Positions 1-9,503 are shown, counted from the first letter of the stretch. The stretch: 64,000 nucleotides of DNA from Candidatus Aminicenantota bacterium (GCA_011049545.1 DRHQ01000091.1:1-64000); one strand, 5' to 3'. Program-made: numbers and translations. The notes: generated by a model from the letters alone, not told the origin.

Positions 1-856
1 AAAATTTGATTTTAGCGCCCTTGAGGATTGGTTTCAGTTGCTTCATATAGGTGACGAGTTTTTCCTTCTGGATTTTCTCCCAGAACCTTATATCCAGAAT
101 AGCCCATGCTTTTTCAGCCACTATATTTGGTTTTTCTCCTCCTCCTATCATAGCGGTGTTGATCGTTGTGTCTTTAATTTCGAGCTTATGGATTCGGTCA
201 AGTTGCTGCATTAGCTCATCTATGGCATTGATTCCTTTCTCAGGAGTTCCCGCATGAGCCGCTTTACCTTTGGCTTCCAAACGGATAACAATACGACCTT
301 TCCTTTGAATCTTTAACGCCCCTCCTGGAAGAGCAGGCTCGAGGCAGAGCACATAATCTGCTTTTCTGGAAAGGTCTCGAATGGTATCGTTAGATATATC
401 ACTGCCTATCTCTTCGGCTGAATTGATGAAAACGGCAATCTTCTTTTTCGGCTGGATATTTAGCTCTTTTAGTGCTTTGAAAGAATATATAGCCATAACA
501 AGGCTAGCCTTCATATCTAAGACCCCAGGGCCAAACACCTTGTTTTCAGAAACATAAAAGGGCATTTTGTAAATCTTGCCCACAGGCCAGACCGTATCAA
601 TATGAGTAAGGATTAGAATTTGTTCCTTTTTTTCTTTAAGGTCAGAAGAAGGATACTCGGCAAGATGAAAGGCCCCCAACTCTTTTTGCGGAAAACGAGT
701 TATTTTGGCACCTGTTTTTTTTAGCTCATCGATGACATAAGAGGAACAAGCATCTACAGCCTTTTTTTCTCCAGAGGGAGATTCATGCCCAACTATATCT
801 TTTAGAAGGCGAATCATCTCTCCCTGGCGAGATTTAAAGTAATAAAAGAAATCCAT
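1..856 (-). CDS. M20 family metallopeptidase (carboxypeptidase G2-like), C-terminus beyond window
   Basis: The reading frame starts at an ATG (854-856) preceded by GGAGG and runs off the left edge after 285 residues. It shows the M20 di-zinc ligand set: His85 in THIDT, Asp114 in GVLDMK, the pair Glu148/Glu149, Glu173 in CLEP and the lid-domain His201 in AHAG. Family knowledge: such enzymes hydrolyse the C-terminal residue of peptides, folyl-glutamates or N-acyl amino acids using two Zn ions. There is no signal peptide, so it is probably cytoplasmic. The CPG2-like sublineage is favoured by the short spacing and the AEK(A/P)-type dimerisation segment; the substrate is not predictable. It fits the peptide and N-acyl-amino-acid degrading content of the window. 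Confidence 0.85.
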   Translation of the reverse strand, partial: MDFFYYFKSRQGEMIRLLKDIVGHESPSGEKKAVDACSSYVIDELKKTGAKITRFPQKELGAFHLAEYPSSDLKEKKEQILILTHIDTVWPVGKIYKMPFYVSENKVFGPGVLDMKASLVMAIYSFKALKELNIQPKKKIAVFINSAEEIGSDISNDTIRDLSRKADYVLCLEPALPGGALKIQRKGRIVIRLEAKGKAAHAGTPEKGINAIDELMQQLDRIHKLEIKDTTINTAMIGGGEKPNIVAEKAWAILDIRFWEKIQKEKLVTYMKQLKPILKGAKIKF

Positions 857-936
857 GAGTCCTCCTTCTCTGTGCGATTATAAATGTATCATATAAAAAA
901 GAGACAGGCTACTTTTTTTCCTGTTTTACCTGCTTG

Positions 937-1124
937 GCGAAGGCTGTATGGTGAAAAAACCGTGAGAAAGGCTGGAGCCGGGCATGCGGGGTCAGACTTT
1001 ATCATGCGGTAGTGTTCAAAAACAAAATGAAGTCCAACTCTTAACATGATGACAAAGTCTGACCCCAGAGGAGAGCGAAGCCTTGGGGCAAAAGCAACGT
1101 GTTTTTGAACCAGATTGCCTGAGC
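937..1124 (+). repeat. Dispersed intergenic repeat, copy 1, carrying a GGGGTCAGACTTT hairpin
   Basis: The 38-bp block 937-974 matches 38311-38348 with two mismatches. A second block around 1067-1124 (an AGAGGAGAGCGAAGCC block, a CAACGTGTTTTTGA block, then GCCTGAGC) matches 38374-38540. Between the blocks this copy carries a private hairpin with 13-bp perfect arms (988-1000 and 1054-1066). The other copy carries a different hairpin at another place. No convincing ORF covers the element. The 279-bp gap between the two flanking genes is almost filled by it. Confidence 0.75.
988..1066. repeat. REP-like inverted repeat GGGGTCAGACTTT / AAAGTCTGACCCC
   Basis: The arms at 988-1000 and 1054-1066 are perfectly complementary over 13 bp, with a 53-nt loop region. 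The arm belongs to the GGGGTCAG-type hairpins also seen near 11447, 40201 and 52682. Arms of this type are known near RAYT (REP-associated tyrosine transposase) genes; no transposase is present in this window, so mobility is inferred. Confidence 0.7.
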
Positions 1125-1135
1125 CTTTTCCTTTC

Positions 1136-2314
1136 TCAGCTAAACAAATATTTAGCCTTTCTAAAAAACTCGTTTACTTCTCTAGAAATTCTTCCTAAAG
1201 GTCGCTGTCTGAGCTTAATCGCCTGGAAACGACAAACCTCATGGCAGCACATGCAGTGGATACAGAGACTTCTATCTATCCAAACTAAATCCCCGTCTAA
1301 TTTTGCAGCTCCTTTGGGGCATATGTCTACACATTCCATACATAAAGTACACTTATTTATGGTAATCTTTGGAGTGAGTGTCAGCTGACCTTGGATGAAA
1401 CCATGAAGAAACCAGGGAATTTTTCTCTTAATAAAACCTATAGCAACGGCTGAATGTTTAAAATTCCTGACCTCAACAGCGCTAATGTCTTCTCCTAAAA
1501 TGTCTATCTTATCGATTTCGCCCGTTCCTAAGCCTCTTTCGTGGGCGTTCTGAGTCGTGAAGATATTCATAGGATTAAAATCCACAATTTTTGATGCAAC
1601 AGCATCCACAGCCACGCTGTCTTGTGAGGCAAGAATGAGGCCAACTCTTTTTGGACTTCCTCCAGATGGACCCTCGCCTTCCATGGCGACAATCGCATCC
1701 ATGATTGTCAGGTGCGGCCGAGCATAGGAAAAAATATCCACGAGCATCTGACTGAACACATCGCTCTGTTTATACAGGCGATGATAATCAAGACGTAATC
1801 CGTGAGGAATTATGCCGAACATGTTTTTCACTGCCCCTGTGAACATAGTAAGAGAATGGGTCTTTAATTTGGGGAGATTCAGGATATAATCTGCTTCATG
1901 AAGCAAAGGAGAAATAAGGACCTTTTTTAAAATTTGCCCGTTACAGATTACTTCTCGAAATCCTCTTTGTTTCAGGTTAATAAGGCGGACACCCAAATCA
2001 TTGCAAACCTTGCGGTAACCGGATAGGAGAAAGCCATCTTTTTCCTTTGATTGGACATCATCTCCGACTGTTATTTCAAGATTAAGTTCTAACAAAAGGC
2101 GCAGGACTTCTTTAGTAAAGTAAGGATGGGTAACAATAACATCATCTGGAGATGAAGGGGGGGAGAGATGATTTATTTTAACAAAAACTTTGCTTCGAGG
2201 CTTAATGATATTCTCTAAACCGCCCAGGAGGGATAGGTTCCTCTTCAAGGCTGTATAAATCTCTTCACTATTATAGTCCTCAACTTTTACAATTGAGACT
2301 TTTGCCTTTTTCAT
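1136..2314 (-). CDS. DUF362 domain protein with C-terminal 2x[4Fe-4S] ferredoxin domain
   Basis: A 392-residue protein. Residues 1-300 match the DUF362 fold, seen in segments such as LNLPKLKTHSLTMFTGAVKN, which is also typical of stand-alone iron-sulfur DUF362 proteins. The C-terminal 80 residues hold two CxxCxxCxxxC motifs, Cys322/325/328/332 and Cys351/354/357/361, which should bind two 4Fe-4S clusters. No signal peptide is visible. The physiological role of the family is not established; a redox or electron-transfer role is inferred. It is divergent from the iron-sulfur gene at 2420, about 105 bp away, suggesting a shared regulatory region. Confidence 0.88.
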   Translation of the reverse strand: MKKAKVSIVKVEDYNSEEIYTALKRNLSLLGGLENIIKPRSKVFVKINHLSPPSSPDDVIVTHPYFTKEVLRLLLELNLEITVGDDVQSKEKDGFLLSGYRKVCNDLGVRLINLKQRGFREVICNGQILKKVLISPLLHEADYILNLPKLKTHSLTMFTGAVKNMFGIIPHGLRLDYHRLYKQSDVFSQMLVDIFSYARPHLTIMDAIVAMEGEGPSGGSPKRVGLILASQDSVAVDAVASKIVDFNPMNIFTTQNAHERGLGTGEIDKIDILGEDISAVEVRNFKHSAVAIGFIKRKIPWFLHGFIQGQLTLTPKITINKCTLCMECVDICPKGAAKLDGDLVWIDRSLCIHCMCCHEVCRFQAIKLRQRPLGRISREVNEFFRKAKYLFS

Positions 2315-2419
2315 TTATTTTATTATATCCAAGAAAAGCTAGAAAGGCGAAGTTATATGATGCTTGCGGCACGATGGAGAGGATTGACAAGGAAGATTAA
2401 GTTTATTACTTTCTAGGCT

Positions 2420-3766
2420 ATGAACATCCTCATCATCGCCGGCGCAGTTTCATTAATCATCTTGATCTGTTTTTTCTTTCTATTTGCTCTTTACAGTCTT
2501 CTGGAGAAAGAAAAGAGAGCGTTCTGGCGCAGCAGTATTGTTTTCCTTTTTTTAATCATCATAAGTATTATTTTTTTTCTTGCTGAATCCCCGTTAAAAA
2601 AATGGTTGTTTGGCACCGTCTTTATTTTACTAATCCTTGATCTTGCAATCCTGCTACTTTTTCCCTTGAAAAGAAAATCAACAGAAATTGTAGGAGGACA
2701 GAATAAAGTTGATGAAAGAGACGTTATCTTTGCTCGATTTGAATACGATGAAGGAACTGAGACATATGAGGAGTATTATGGGAGAAGACCTGAATACAAG
2801 AAGATAGATGATGAAATAAGAAAGTTTCCCGACATTCTTTCTCATTCTCATTCGAAAAAAAATCCCATTCTTTCCGCTCTGGCTTCTGCAGAGTTTGACT
2901 TTCTTGAACACCAATTAACCCAGGTAAGTGGAAGGGAAAGTAGAGAAAAATCTCAATTGCCACCTTCTGAAAACACTCGAATAATAAAGAAAATTATGAA
3001 ATATTTGGGCTCTGATCACAGCGGTATCTGTCTTTTAAATCAAGCTTATGTTTACTCTCATGTAGGAAGAGGGCCAGAACATTATAGTGAGGAAATAAAG
3101 CTTGAACACAAATACGCTATTGCCTTTGCTTTAGAGATGGATTTAGGCATGGTTGCATCCGCTCCTAAAGAACCTGTTATTGTTGAAACTGGCAAGAAAT
3201 ATGTTGAAGCAGCAAAAATATCTATCATAGTTGCTAATTTCATCCGCCGCCTGGGCTATCCAGCCAGAGCTCATATTGCCGGGAGCAATTATCAAGCTAT
3301 GCTGCCCCCACTCGCCTGGCTGGCTGGATTGGGAGAATTGGGGAGGCTGGGGATTCTCATGACCTCCAAATACGGCCCCCGAGCGAGGTTAGGACTTATA
3401 ACAACTGATCTTCCTCTGGTTGCGGATAAACCAAGGAAACTGGGTATACAGAATTTTTGTCAGAAATGTAAGAAATGTGCCAGAAATTGCCCAGCCCAGG
3501 CCATTCCTTACGAAGAGAAAGTAGAGGAAAACGGGGTGATGAGATGGGTGCTCAATCGAGAGGAATGCTATAAATTCTGGCGAAAAGCAGGAACTGATTG
3601 CGCTGTTTGTATTTATGTCTGTCCCTACAGCAAATCGGACAATGCCTTCCACAACTTCATCAGGATAATGTCGCAAAACTCTTCTGCTGCCCAATCCTTT
3701 TCAATCTGGGCAGATGACTTCTTTTACGGTCGCATTCCCTTTCGTAGAAAATCTCCTTTAAGGTAG
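2420..3766 (+). CDS. Membrane-anchored reductive-dehalogenase-like / QueG-like 4Fe-4S protein
   Basis: A 448-residue protein. Three hydrophobic helices (about 3-27, 37-54, 62-82) anchor it to the membrane; no Tat signal is seen. The body carries the segment WLAGLGELGRLGILMTSKYGPR, shared by reductive dehalogenases (RdhA) and epoxyqueuosine reductase (QueG), which bind a corrinoid there. Two cluster motifs follow: Cys347-x2-x2-x3-CysPro (QKCKKCARNCP) and a second around 383-402 ending CAVCIYVCPY. In the RdhA/QueG superfamily the pair of 4Fe-4S clusters feeds electrons to cobalamin. The three-helix anchor in place of a Tat signal plus a separate RdhB anchor is unusual for classical RdhA. The substrate cannot be predicted; organohalide use is only one possibility. 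Confidence 0.8.
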   Translation: MNILIIAGAVSLIILICFFFLFALYSLLEKEKRAFWRSSIVFLFLIIISIIFFLAESPLKKWLFGTVFILLILDLAILLLFPLKRKSTEIVGGQNKVDERDVIFARFEYDEGTETYEEYYGRRPEYKKIDDEIRKFPDILSHSHSKKNPILSALASAEFDFLEHQLTQVSGRESREKSQLPPSENTRIIKKIMKYLGSDHSGICLLNQAYVYSHVGRGPEHYSEEIKLEHKYAIAFALEMDLGMVASAPKEPVIVETGKKYVEAAKISIIVANFIRRLGYPARAHIAGSNYQAMLPPLAWLAGLGELGRLGILMTSKYGPRARLGLITTDLPLVADKPRKLGIQNFCQKCKKCARNCPAQAIPYEEKVEENGVMRWVLNREECYKFWRKAGTDCAVCIYVCPYSKSDNAFHNFIRIMSQNSSAAQSFSIWADDFFYGRIPFRRKSPLR

Positions 3767-4035
3767 GATTTGATTTATATTGTTCAGGGGTTTGATTTAT
3801 CAAACCCACATTTTTGTTCTTCAGGGGCTTGGTTTTTCCTGAGAAGGGATTTGATTTATCAAACCCACATTTTTGTTCTTCAGGGGCTTGATTTTTCTTG
3901 TGTAGGGGTTTGATTTATCAAACCCACATTTTTGATTATAAAAATAAACTATATCTCTGATAAATTAAATCCTGCATGAAGAAAAATTTATTCACCATTT
4001 AAAAGTTCGGGCTTGATAAATCAAGCCCCTACAAG
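3767..4035. repeat. Cluster of palindromic GGGYTTGAT-TT/AA-ATCAARCCC repeats
   Basis: Three copies of GGGTTTGATTTATCAAACCC or a one-base variant begin at about 3788, 3846 and 3906, in near-identical tandem units of about 59 bp that also repeat CACATTTTTGTTCTTCAGGGGCTTG. A fourth, opposite-facing version (GGGCTTGATAAATCAAGCCC) is at 4009-4028. Each copy has 9-bp arms with a 2-bp centre. The 313-bp gap between the genes holds little else. Confidence 0.9.
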
Positions 4036-4079
4036 ATAAAATGGTAAAAAAAATCAAACCAATAAGAAAGGAGAAGGGA

Positions 4080-5405
4080 ATGGATACAAGTCGTAGGGAT
4101 TTTCTAAAAAACATTGGCTTGGGCATCGGAAGTTTAAGTGCTTTTGGTTTAACCGCAAAGAACGCCCAAGCTGAGCTTAAGAAAAAATTAAACAAGATAA
4201 AAGGTTTACCCTCAACCGAGATTGCTCAAGATGAAGATTTCTGGTTCTACGTTCAGCAGGCTTTTAATTGTGACAGGAGCATCATCAACCTCAACAACGG
4301 AGGTGTTCATCCAGCCCCAACAATTGTCATGGATGCTGTTCACCGCTACCTGGATTTCGCTAACGGGGCCCCTGTTTATAACTCCTGGGAAGTCCTCCGG
4401 CCCAGAAAAGAACTCATAAGAAAAAAACTGGCTGATACTTTCGGCTGTTCGCCTGAGGAGATTGCCATAACCAGGAATGTAACTGAAGCCATGCAGATCG
4501 CTCTTCTTGGGCTTGAGCTTAAGCCGGGCGATGAGCTGCTGACAACCACCCATGACTATCCTTCCATGAAAAACGCCCTTTTGCAGAGAGAAAAAAAGGA
4601 AGGGGTAAAAGTCAAAATGTTCCCATTTCGCTATCCCCCAAAAAATATAAAAGAGCTGGCTGATGTTTTTGAAGAAAATATTACATCCAGGACAAAGCTC
4701 ATTGAAGTCTGTCACATCACCAATCTCACTGGACAGATCTTTCCAATTAGAGAAATCTGTCAGATGGCAAGAAAGCGAGGAATAGAAGTAGTGATAGATG
4801 GAGCTCATGCTTTTGGACATTTCGATTTCAAGCAGAAAGACCTCGGCTGCGACATCTACGGTGCTAACCTCCACAAATGGATGATGGCTCCTATAGGCAC
4901 AGGTTTTCTTTATGTGAAAAAAGAAAAGATCAAGAAGATATGGCCTCTTTTTCCTGCCTCTGATCCTTTGAGTGATGATATCAGGAAATTTGAAAACATC
5001 GGAACCCATCCTGATCCTTTAGAACTCGCAATAGGAGAGGCCTTGGCCTTCCATCATGGGATTGGCGCCAAGAGGAAAGAAGAGAGAATGCGCTATCTGA
5101 GGAATTACTGGGCAAAAACTCTTGATAAGCTCCCTGGCGTAAAAATTCTGACTTCTTATGACCCGGAACAGTCGTGCGGGATTGGGACTTTTAAAGTTGA
5201 AAACATGGATCTGCGTAAATTGGTTCAGGTTCTGTTCGAGAAACATAAAATCTACATCATCACAGTCGGAATTCCTTCTTTTGAATTGGATGGTGAAAAG
5301 ATAACTGGAATACGTGTAACACCAAGCATCTACACAACCCTTCGGGAATTGGATGTCTTTATCGAGGCGGTCTCTTATTATCTAAAACACGGACTTCCCA
5401 GCTGA
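4080..5405 (+). CDS. Tat-exported aminotransferase class V-fold PLP enzyme
   Basis: The start at 4080 is preferred over an in-frame ATG at 4041 because it follows AAGGAGAAGGGA and places the twin-arginine motif SRRDFLK at residues 4-10. The mature part is a fold-type I PLP enzyme: IDGAHAFGH carries the PLP-binding Asp (about residue 240) and ANLHKWMMAP the Schiff-base lysine, Lys266. Similarity is to the isopenicillin-N epimerase / cysteine desulfurase-like branch. 441 residues is a normal length. Export of a PLP enzyme by Tat makes sense because the cofactor must be loaded in the cytoplasm. The reaction is unknown; epimerase, lyase or desulfurase are all possible. It precedes a second class V enzyme at 5533. 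Confidence 0.85.
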   Translation: MDTSRRDFLKNIGLGIGSLSAFGLTAKNAQAELKKKLNKIKGLPSTEIAQDEDFWFYVQQAFNCDRSIINLNNGGVHPAPTIVMDAVHRYLDFANGAPVYNSWEVLRPRKELIRKKLADTFGCSPEEIAITRNVTEAMQIALLGLELKPGDELLTTTHDYPSMKNALLQREKKEGVKVKMFPFRYPPKNIKELADVFEENITSRTKLIEVCHITNLTGQIFPIREICQMARKRGIEVVIDGAHAFGHFDFKQKDLGCDIYGANLHKWMMAPIGTGFLYVKKEKIKKIWPLFPASDPLSDDIRKFENIGTHPDPLELAIGEALAFHHGIGAKRKEERMRYLRNYWAKTLDKLPGVKILTSYDPEQSCGIGTFKVENMDLRKLVQVLFEKHKIYIITVGIPSFELDGEKITGIRVTPSIYTTLRELDVFIEAVSYYLKHGLPS

Positions 5406-5532
5406 AGAAGAGTATGTCTGCCTTGGAATAAAGATAGTAGGCAAAAACAAGGATTATTACCTGAGATAAAGTTATTTTGCAGGGGTGAACATAATTACCT
5501 GTGATAAATATATTTAAGGGGAAAACCTGGAG

Positions 5533-6756
5533 ATGAGATTGGATTTAAAAAAGGATCTGGCTTTGATACGGAAGAAATTTCCTATCCTGGAACGCTGTGT
5601 ATATCTCATCAGCAATTCATTGGGAGCCGTTCCCCAGAAAGCGCTGGAGAATCTACAGGAATTTTATCAGATGTGGGCAGAGGAAGGAGTGAGTGCCTGG
5701 CAGAAGGAATGGTGGGACCTTTCGCGAGAAGTGGGAAACAACGTGGCTTACTTTTTGGGGGCAAAGGAAGATGAAGTGACAATGGCACCAAATGCAACCC
5801 ACTGCCATTGGGTGGTTCTATCGACTAAATTTCTTGCCCAAGACGAGAGAAGAAAGAAGGTTATCATGACAGATCATGATTTTCCTTCTATGTTATATGC
5901 CGTTTCAAAAATCTCAGATTTTAAGGGGTGGAAGCTTGAGATTGTGAAAAGCAACGGCAACCCAGCAATTAATGTCGAGGATATTTTAAAACGAATAGAT
6001 GAAGAGACCCTATTCGTTGCCACTTCCCATGTCTATTTTAAATCAGCTTTCATCCAGAACATAAAACAGATTTCTGCCAGGGCACGAGAGGTGGGCGCCC
6101 TGACCCTTATCGATGGCTACCACGCACCAGGCATCATTCCCGTGGATGTCAAACAGCTAGATGTAGACTTTTATATCGGAGGCTGCCTGAAGTGGCTTTG
6201 CGGAGGCCCGGGAAATGCCTTCCTGTATGTCAAACCAGAGCTCTCAGAGAACCTTCAACCTCAGTTAACTGGCTGGTTTGCTCACAGAGAACCTTTCCTC
6301 TTCGCCCAGGAGATGGAATATGCCAGAGGAGGACAAAAGTTCCTGTCAGGAACCCCGCCCATACCGTGCCTTTACACAGCAAGGGCCGGCTTGGACATAA
6401 TAAAAAAGATAGGAATCCCTGGTATACGGGAGAAATCACTCTCCCTTACTGAATTGATTATAAACAAAGCCAAAAAAAGAGGATATCTCCTTTTCACACC
6501 CGAAGAGAATAATCTCAGGGGAGGATCAGTATCAATCAGTTTGCCCCATGCTTTTCCAGTCAAGCAGGCCTTAGAGAAACGAAACGTTAAAGTTGATTAC
6601 AGGAAAGGGCAAGATAAAGAGCCAGATGTTATAAGAGTGGGCCCCCATTTTTACACTAAAGATGAAGAAATCGATATTTTGTTCAGAGAAATCGATGCTA
6701 TTTACGCTTCAGGGGAATTCAAGAAATATCCAAAGGAAATTAAACATGTAACTTAA
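5533..6756 (+). CDS. Aminotransferase class V / kynureninase-like PLP enzyme
   Basis: A cytoplasmic 407-residue fold-type I PLP protein starting at an ATG eight bases after a GGAG. The segment LISNSLGAVP near the N-terminus and GGCLKWLCGGPG, with Lys220 as the likely Schiff-base residue, are the two regions that most resemble kynureninase. LIDGYHAPG near residue 195 supplies the PLP-binding Asp. The segment WAEEGVSAW resembles the kynureninase substrate region. True kynureninase would hydrolyse L-kynurenine to anthranilate and alanine, but no other tryptophan-degradation gene is nearby, so the family name is secure and the substrate is not. It lies about 130 bp after the Tat-exported paralogue, perhaps co-transcribed. 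Confidence 0.82.
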   Translation: MRLDLKKDLALIRKKFPILERCVYLISNSLGAVPQKALENLQEFYQMWAEEGVSAWQKEWWDLSREVGNNVAYFLGAKEDEVTMAPNATHCHWVVLSTKFLAQDERRKKVIMTDHDFPSMLYAVSKISDFKGWKLEIVKSNGNPAINVEDILKRIDEETLFVATSHVYFKSAFIQNIKQISARAREVGALTLIDGYHAPGIIPVDVKQLDVDFYIGGCLKWLCGGPGNAFLYVKPELSENLQPQLTGWFAHREPFLFAQEMEYARGGQKFLSGTPPIPCLYTARAGLDIIKKIGIPGIREKSLSLTELIINKAKKRGYLLFTPEENNLRGGSVSISLPHAFPVKQALEKRNVKVDYRKGQDKEPDVIRVGPHFYTKDEEIDILFREIDAIYASGEFKKYPKEIKHVT

Positions 6757-6785
6757 TCCAATCCAAAACCTTCTATATCAAGATT

Positions 6786-6914
6786 ATGAATCAGGATCAG
6801 CCTGAGTACAAAGCATTAGAGTATCCTGAAATTGCCCGGCGTATTAAGAAAAGCGAGTATGCTGAAGCCCTAAAATTGGCCAAAAAATATGGCCTTACTC
6901 GTCTGGCAAGATAG
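6786..6914 (+). pseudogene. C-terminal fragment of a PflX-like radical SAM protein
   Basis: This short frame encodes 42 residues ending in a segment that contains EYPEIARRIKKSEYAEALKL. That is the usual C-terminal tail of PflX-type radical SAM (pyruvate formate-lyase activating enzyme-like) proteins. The radical SAM core with its CxxxCxxC motif is absent upstream, where the complete class V gene ends at 6756. It is most simply a remnant of a deleted gene. The rest of the 386-bp gap (6915-7142) shows no other gene; an AAAAGGAGG at about 7010 is not followed by a usable start. Confidence 0.55.
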
Positions 6915-7142
6915 GTTAAGAGATAACAGAGAAAACCTGAAATTTACCCAAGGATTTGCGTTTGGGGGGGGTGTCTAAAATATATGGTCCAACATATTCC
7001 TTTAATATAAAAAAGGAGGCAGATCCCTTTTTTTCTTCTTTTTTTTATTGAGAAAAAAAGATACTTACAAACATGTTGATTTAGTTTGAGATTTGCCTTA
7101 AATTAATTATTGGAAGATATTTTTACTTAGAAGATTATTTTA

Positions 7143-9503
7143 ATGAAAATCCTTAGAATTTTTCTCCTTTCTCTCATCTCATTTTGCCTCTTGATTCAAG
7201 GAATTCATGCTGAAATCGAGTATAGATGGAAAGATGTCTACATAGGCGCTTTGGAGGCTAAGAACTGGGGTGGCGTTGTCCTTGCTCCAAATCAAGAGAG
7301 TGTATTCGCTTTTCGAATCCAGATTGAAAAAGAGAACGAAGTTGCCGATGAAAATGATATTTTTTATCTCATCTCCGAAGTTGGTCCGCACTCTCCCGAT
7401 TGTACGTATGCAAGGATAAAACTGGATTTGAGCCTTCCTTTTAAAAGAGGAAGTGAAACTCCCATTCTTATAAAGCCTCCCTCAAAAAAAGATACATTAA
7501 CTTTGGAGTGGTCGCGTCAGGATGAAAAAACAGTCGTAGGACGGATAAAAGCTCCCTCAAACATAAAGATTAACCTTGTGCATTATTTCCCCTGGAATAT
7601 TGAAGGGACATATCTCATTCTTCCAGACGGGCAGATAAAAGGAGAGAGCTCAGGTTTAAGTAAATATCATTATTTGCTTTGGACAGACACCAAAGGAGAA
7701 CTAACCGCAGATTCTCCAGATGATGAGTTGGTTTTTTCTTACTCTATGGAAGGCAAAAGAGCCCTCTATTTTGTGGCCGGAGTAGGGGAGGAAGAAAAGA
7801 TTTTGCGCTACCGCACATATCGCTATAAAAACAAAGGGGCAATCGATTCTATGCTGGAGGAGGAAAAAAACAGATACAGCAGTAAAAGAGTGAGAATAAA
7901 GGGACTCTACGAAGGTACAGCAAGGGCCATCACAAATAATCTATTCTGGACAATGCTCTATCAACCTGGCAACCACAGACTTTATACACCTGGAGGACGA
8001 GGATGGATCTTCTCCACTCCTGACGGAAATCCTGGTCATTGGAAGATATTCGAATGGGATTCATTCTTCAACGCCTTAGGGGCCGCTGTGGAAAGTTCTA
8101 AGCATGCGAAAGACATTTTAAAGGCTGTCCTGGAAACCCAGTACCCTAACGGCAATATCCCCAACTGGAGAAGCCGCTTTGGCGGGACACCTGACAGGTC
8201 CCAGCCGCCAATAGGTTCTTATGTTGTTTTGAAATTATTCCAGAGGTTTGGAGATTTAGAATTGCTGAGATATGCCTATCCTTATCTTGTAAAGTGGCAT
8301 TCTTTCTGGAAAGAGGAGAAAGATAACGGACAACTGCGCCGGGACGGAAACAGAGATGGTCTCCTTGAATGGGGAACAGATACAGAATTCTTGGCTAAAA
8401 GTGTCCCTCCTTGGGAAGAAAATACAGAAGGGAAAAAACGAGCTACGCTCGAGTCAGGACAGGATGATTTACCTAATTGGGACGATGCTCCCTTTAGTCA
8501 GGACACTGGAACATTAATTATGAACTGCATCGACTTAAACAGCCTCTTTGCTCTCGATGCTTGGAGCCTGGCTGAAATTGCCAATATCCTTAATAAAAGG
8601 GATGATTATATAAACTACTTTGCTGAATATGAGACAATAAAAGAGCTTATAAACGAGCATCTTTGGGATGAAAGAGAAGGGTTCTATTTTGATCGCTACT
8701 GGGATGGCAGATTCTCGACAAGAAAAGCAGCCTCGAATTTTTATCCTTTGCTTGCCGGTATTCCAGATAAAACAAGGGCCTTGCGAATGATAAGGCACCT
8801 CCTCAATCCTGAAGAGTTCTGGGGAGAATTCGTAATACCTACTATCTCCCGGGATGATCCTGCTTATAAAGACCAGCAGCGCTGGAGAGGCTCAATCTGG
8901 CCACCGACCAATTACTTAATTTATCAAGGTTTAAAGGCCTATCATTTTGATGCCATAGCTTCTGAACTTGCCAAAAAAAGTGCTGACTTGTTCCTCCGGA
9001 CCTGGGATAATTTTCAGCTTTGTCCAGAATATTTTGATTCAAGAACGGGAGAAGCGGGAGGACAAAGGTATCAGAGCTGGGGTTCTCTTTTTGCTTTAGT
9101 TGCCCTGGAAGAGTACTTAGATTTTACTCCCTGGGAGGGATTCAGATTTGGAATGATTGATCCTGATAAGAAAGGAAAGCTTTCCAGAATTTCCATCCAG
9201 GATCGCCACTATGATGTGGAAGTTTCATCCTCTGCAGTCAGGCTCAAAGAAGAAGGCAAAGAGATTTTAAGGGCGAAGGGAAGCGCTGTTTTTCGCCGCT
9301 TTCTTTATTCTGAAAATGAAATCTCGTTTGAAGTGATAACGTTAGAGAAGAGAGAGATAAAGGTACAATTTTTGATCAAGGGAAAATATGAACTTTTAGT
9401 GGATGACGAGACAAAAAAGGTGTTTAAAGGGAAATCAGTGAAGTTTAAAATTCCTGAAGGCGAACATTCTGTTTTGATTCTTCTTTTAGAAAAACAGGAT
9501 TAA
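7143..9503 (+). CDS. Secreted GH63-like glycoside hydrolase (glucosidase/trehalase-type (alpha/alpha)6 barrel)
   Basis: A 786-residue protein with a signal peptide (about residues 1-23, cleaved after IHA). Residues about 30-250 form a beta-rich N-terminal domain. The (alpha/alpha)6 barrel begins near residue 270 with GNHRLYTPGGRGW and EWDSFFNALGA (Trp305-Asp306, likely the acid region). It continues with NGNIPNW, RDGNRDGLLEWG, RWRGSIWPPTNYLIYQG and CPEYF around residue 628 (likely base region). These are hallmarks of GH63 and related GH37-like enzymes, which cleave alpha-glucosidic or alpha-mannosyl-glycerate-type linkages with inversion. The C-terminal 110 residues are a beta domain. It appears monocistronic and acts in the periplasm or outside. 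The exact sugar is not predictable. Confidence 0.82.
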   Translation: MKILRIFLLSLISFCLLIQGIHAEIEYRWKDVYIGALEAKNWGGVVLAPNQESVFAFRIQIEKENEVADENDIFYLISEVGPHSPDCTYARIKLDLSLPFKRGSETPILIKPPSKKDTLTLEWSRQDEKTVVGRIKAPSNIKINLVHYFPWNIEGTYLILPDGQIKGESSGLSKYHYLLWTDTKGELTADSPDDELVFSYSMEGKRALYFVAGVGEEEKILRYRTYRYKNKGAIDSMLEEEKNRYSSKRVRIKGLYEGTARAITNNLFWTMLYQPGNHRLYTPGGRGWIFSTPDGNPGHWKIFEWDSFFNALGAAVESSKHAKDILKAVLETQYPNGNIPNWRSRFGGTPDRSQPPIGSYVVLKLFQRFGDLELLRYAYPYLVKWHSFWKEEKDNGQLRRDGNRDGLLEWGTDTEFLAKSVPPWEENTEGKKRATLESGQDDLPNWDDAPFSQDTGTLIMNCIDLNSLFALDAWSLAEIANILNKRDDYINYFAEYETIKELINEHLWDEREGFYFDRYWDGRFSTRKAASNFYPLLAGIPDKTRALRMIRHLLNPEEFWGEFVIPTISRDDPAYKDQQRWRGSIWPPTNYLIYQGLKAYHFDAIASELAKKSADLFLRTWDNFQLCPEYFDSRTGEAGGQRYQSWGSLFALVALEEYLDFTPWEGFRFGMIDPDKKGKLSRISIQDRHYDVEVSSSAVRLKEEGKEILRAKGSAVFRRFLYSENEISFEVITLEKREIKVQFLIKGKYELLVDDETKKVFKGKSVKFKIPEGEHSVLILLLEKQD

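Noticed and set aside
2384-2412. TTGACA with TACTTT before the reductive-dehalogenase-like gene as a promoter
   Set aside because: The -10 is poor and transcription would begin almost at the start codon; too weak to list.
4212-5009. A 265-codon antisense frame in the Tat-exported PLP enzyme gene
   Set aside because: It mirrors the codon pattern of a gene with all family motifs on the plus strand, and has no ribosome site or recognisable product.
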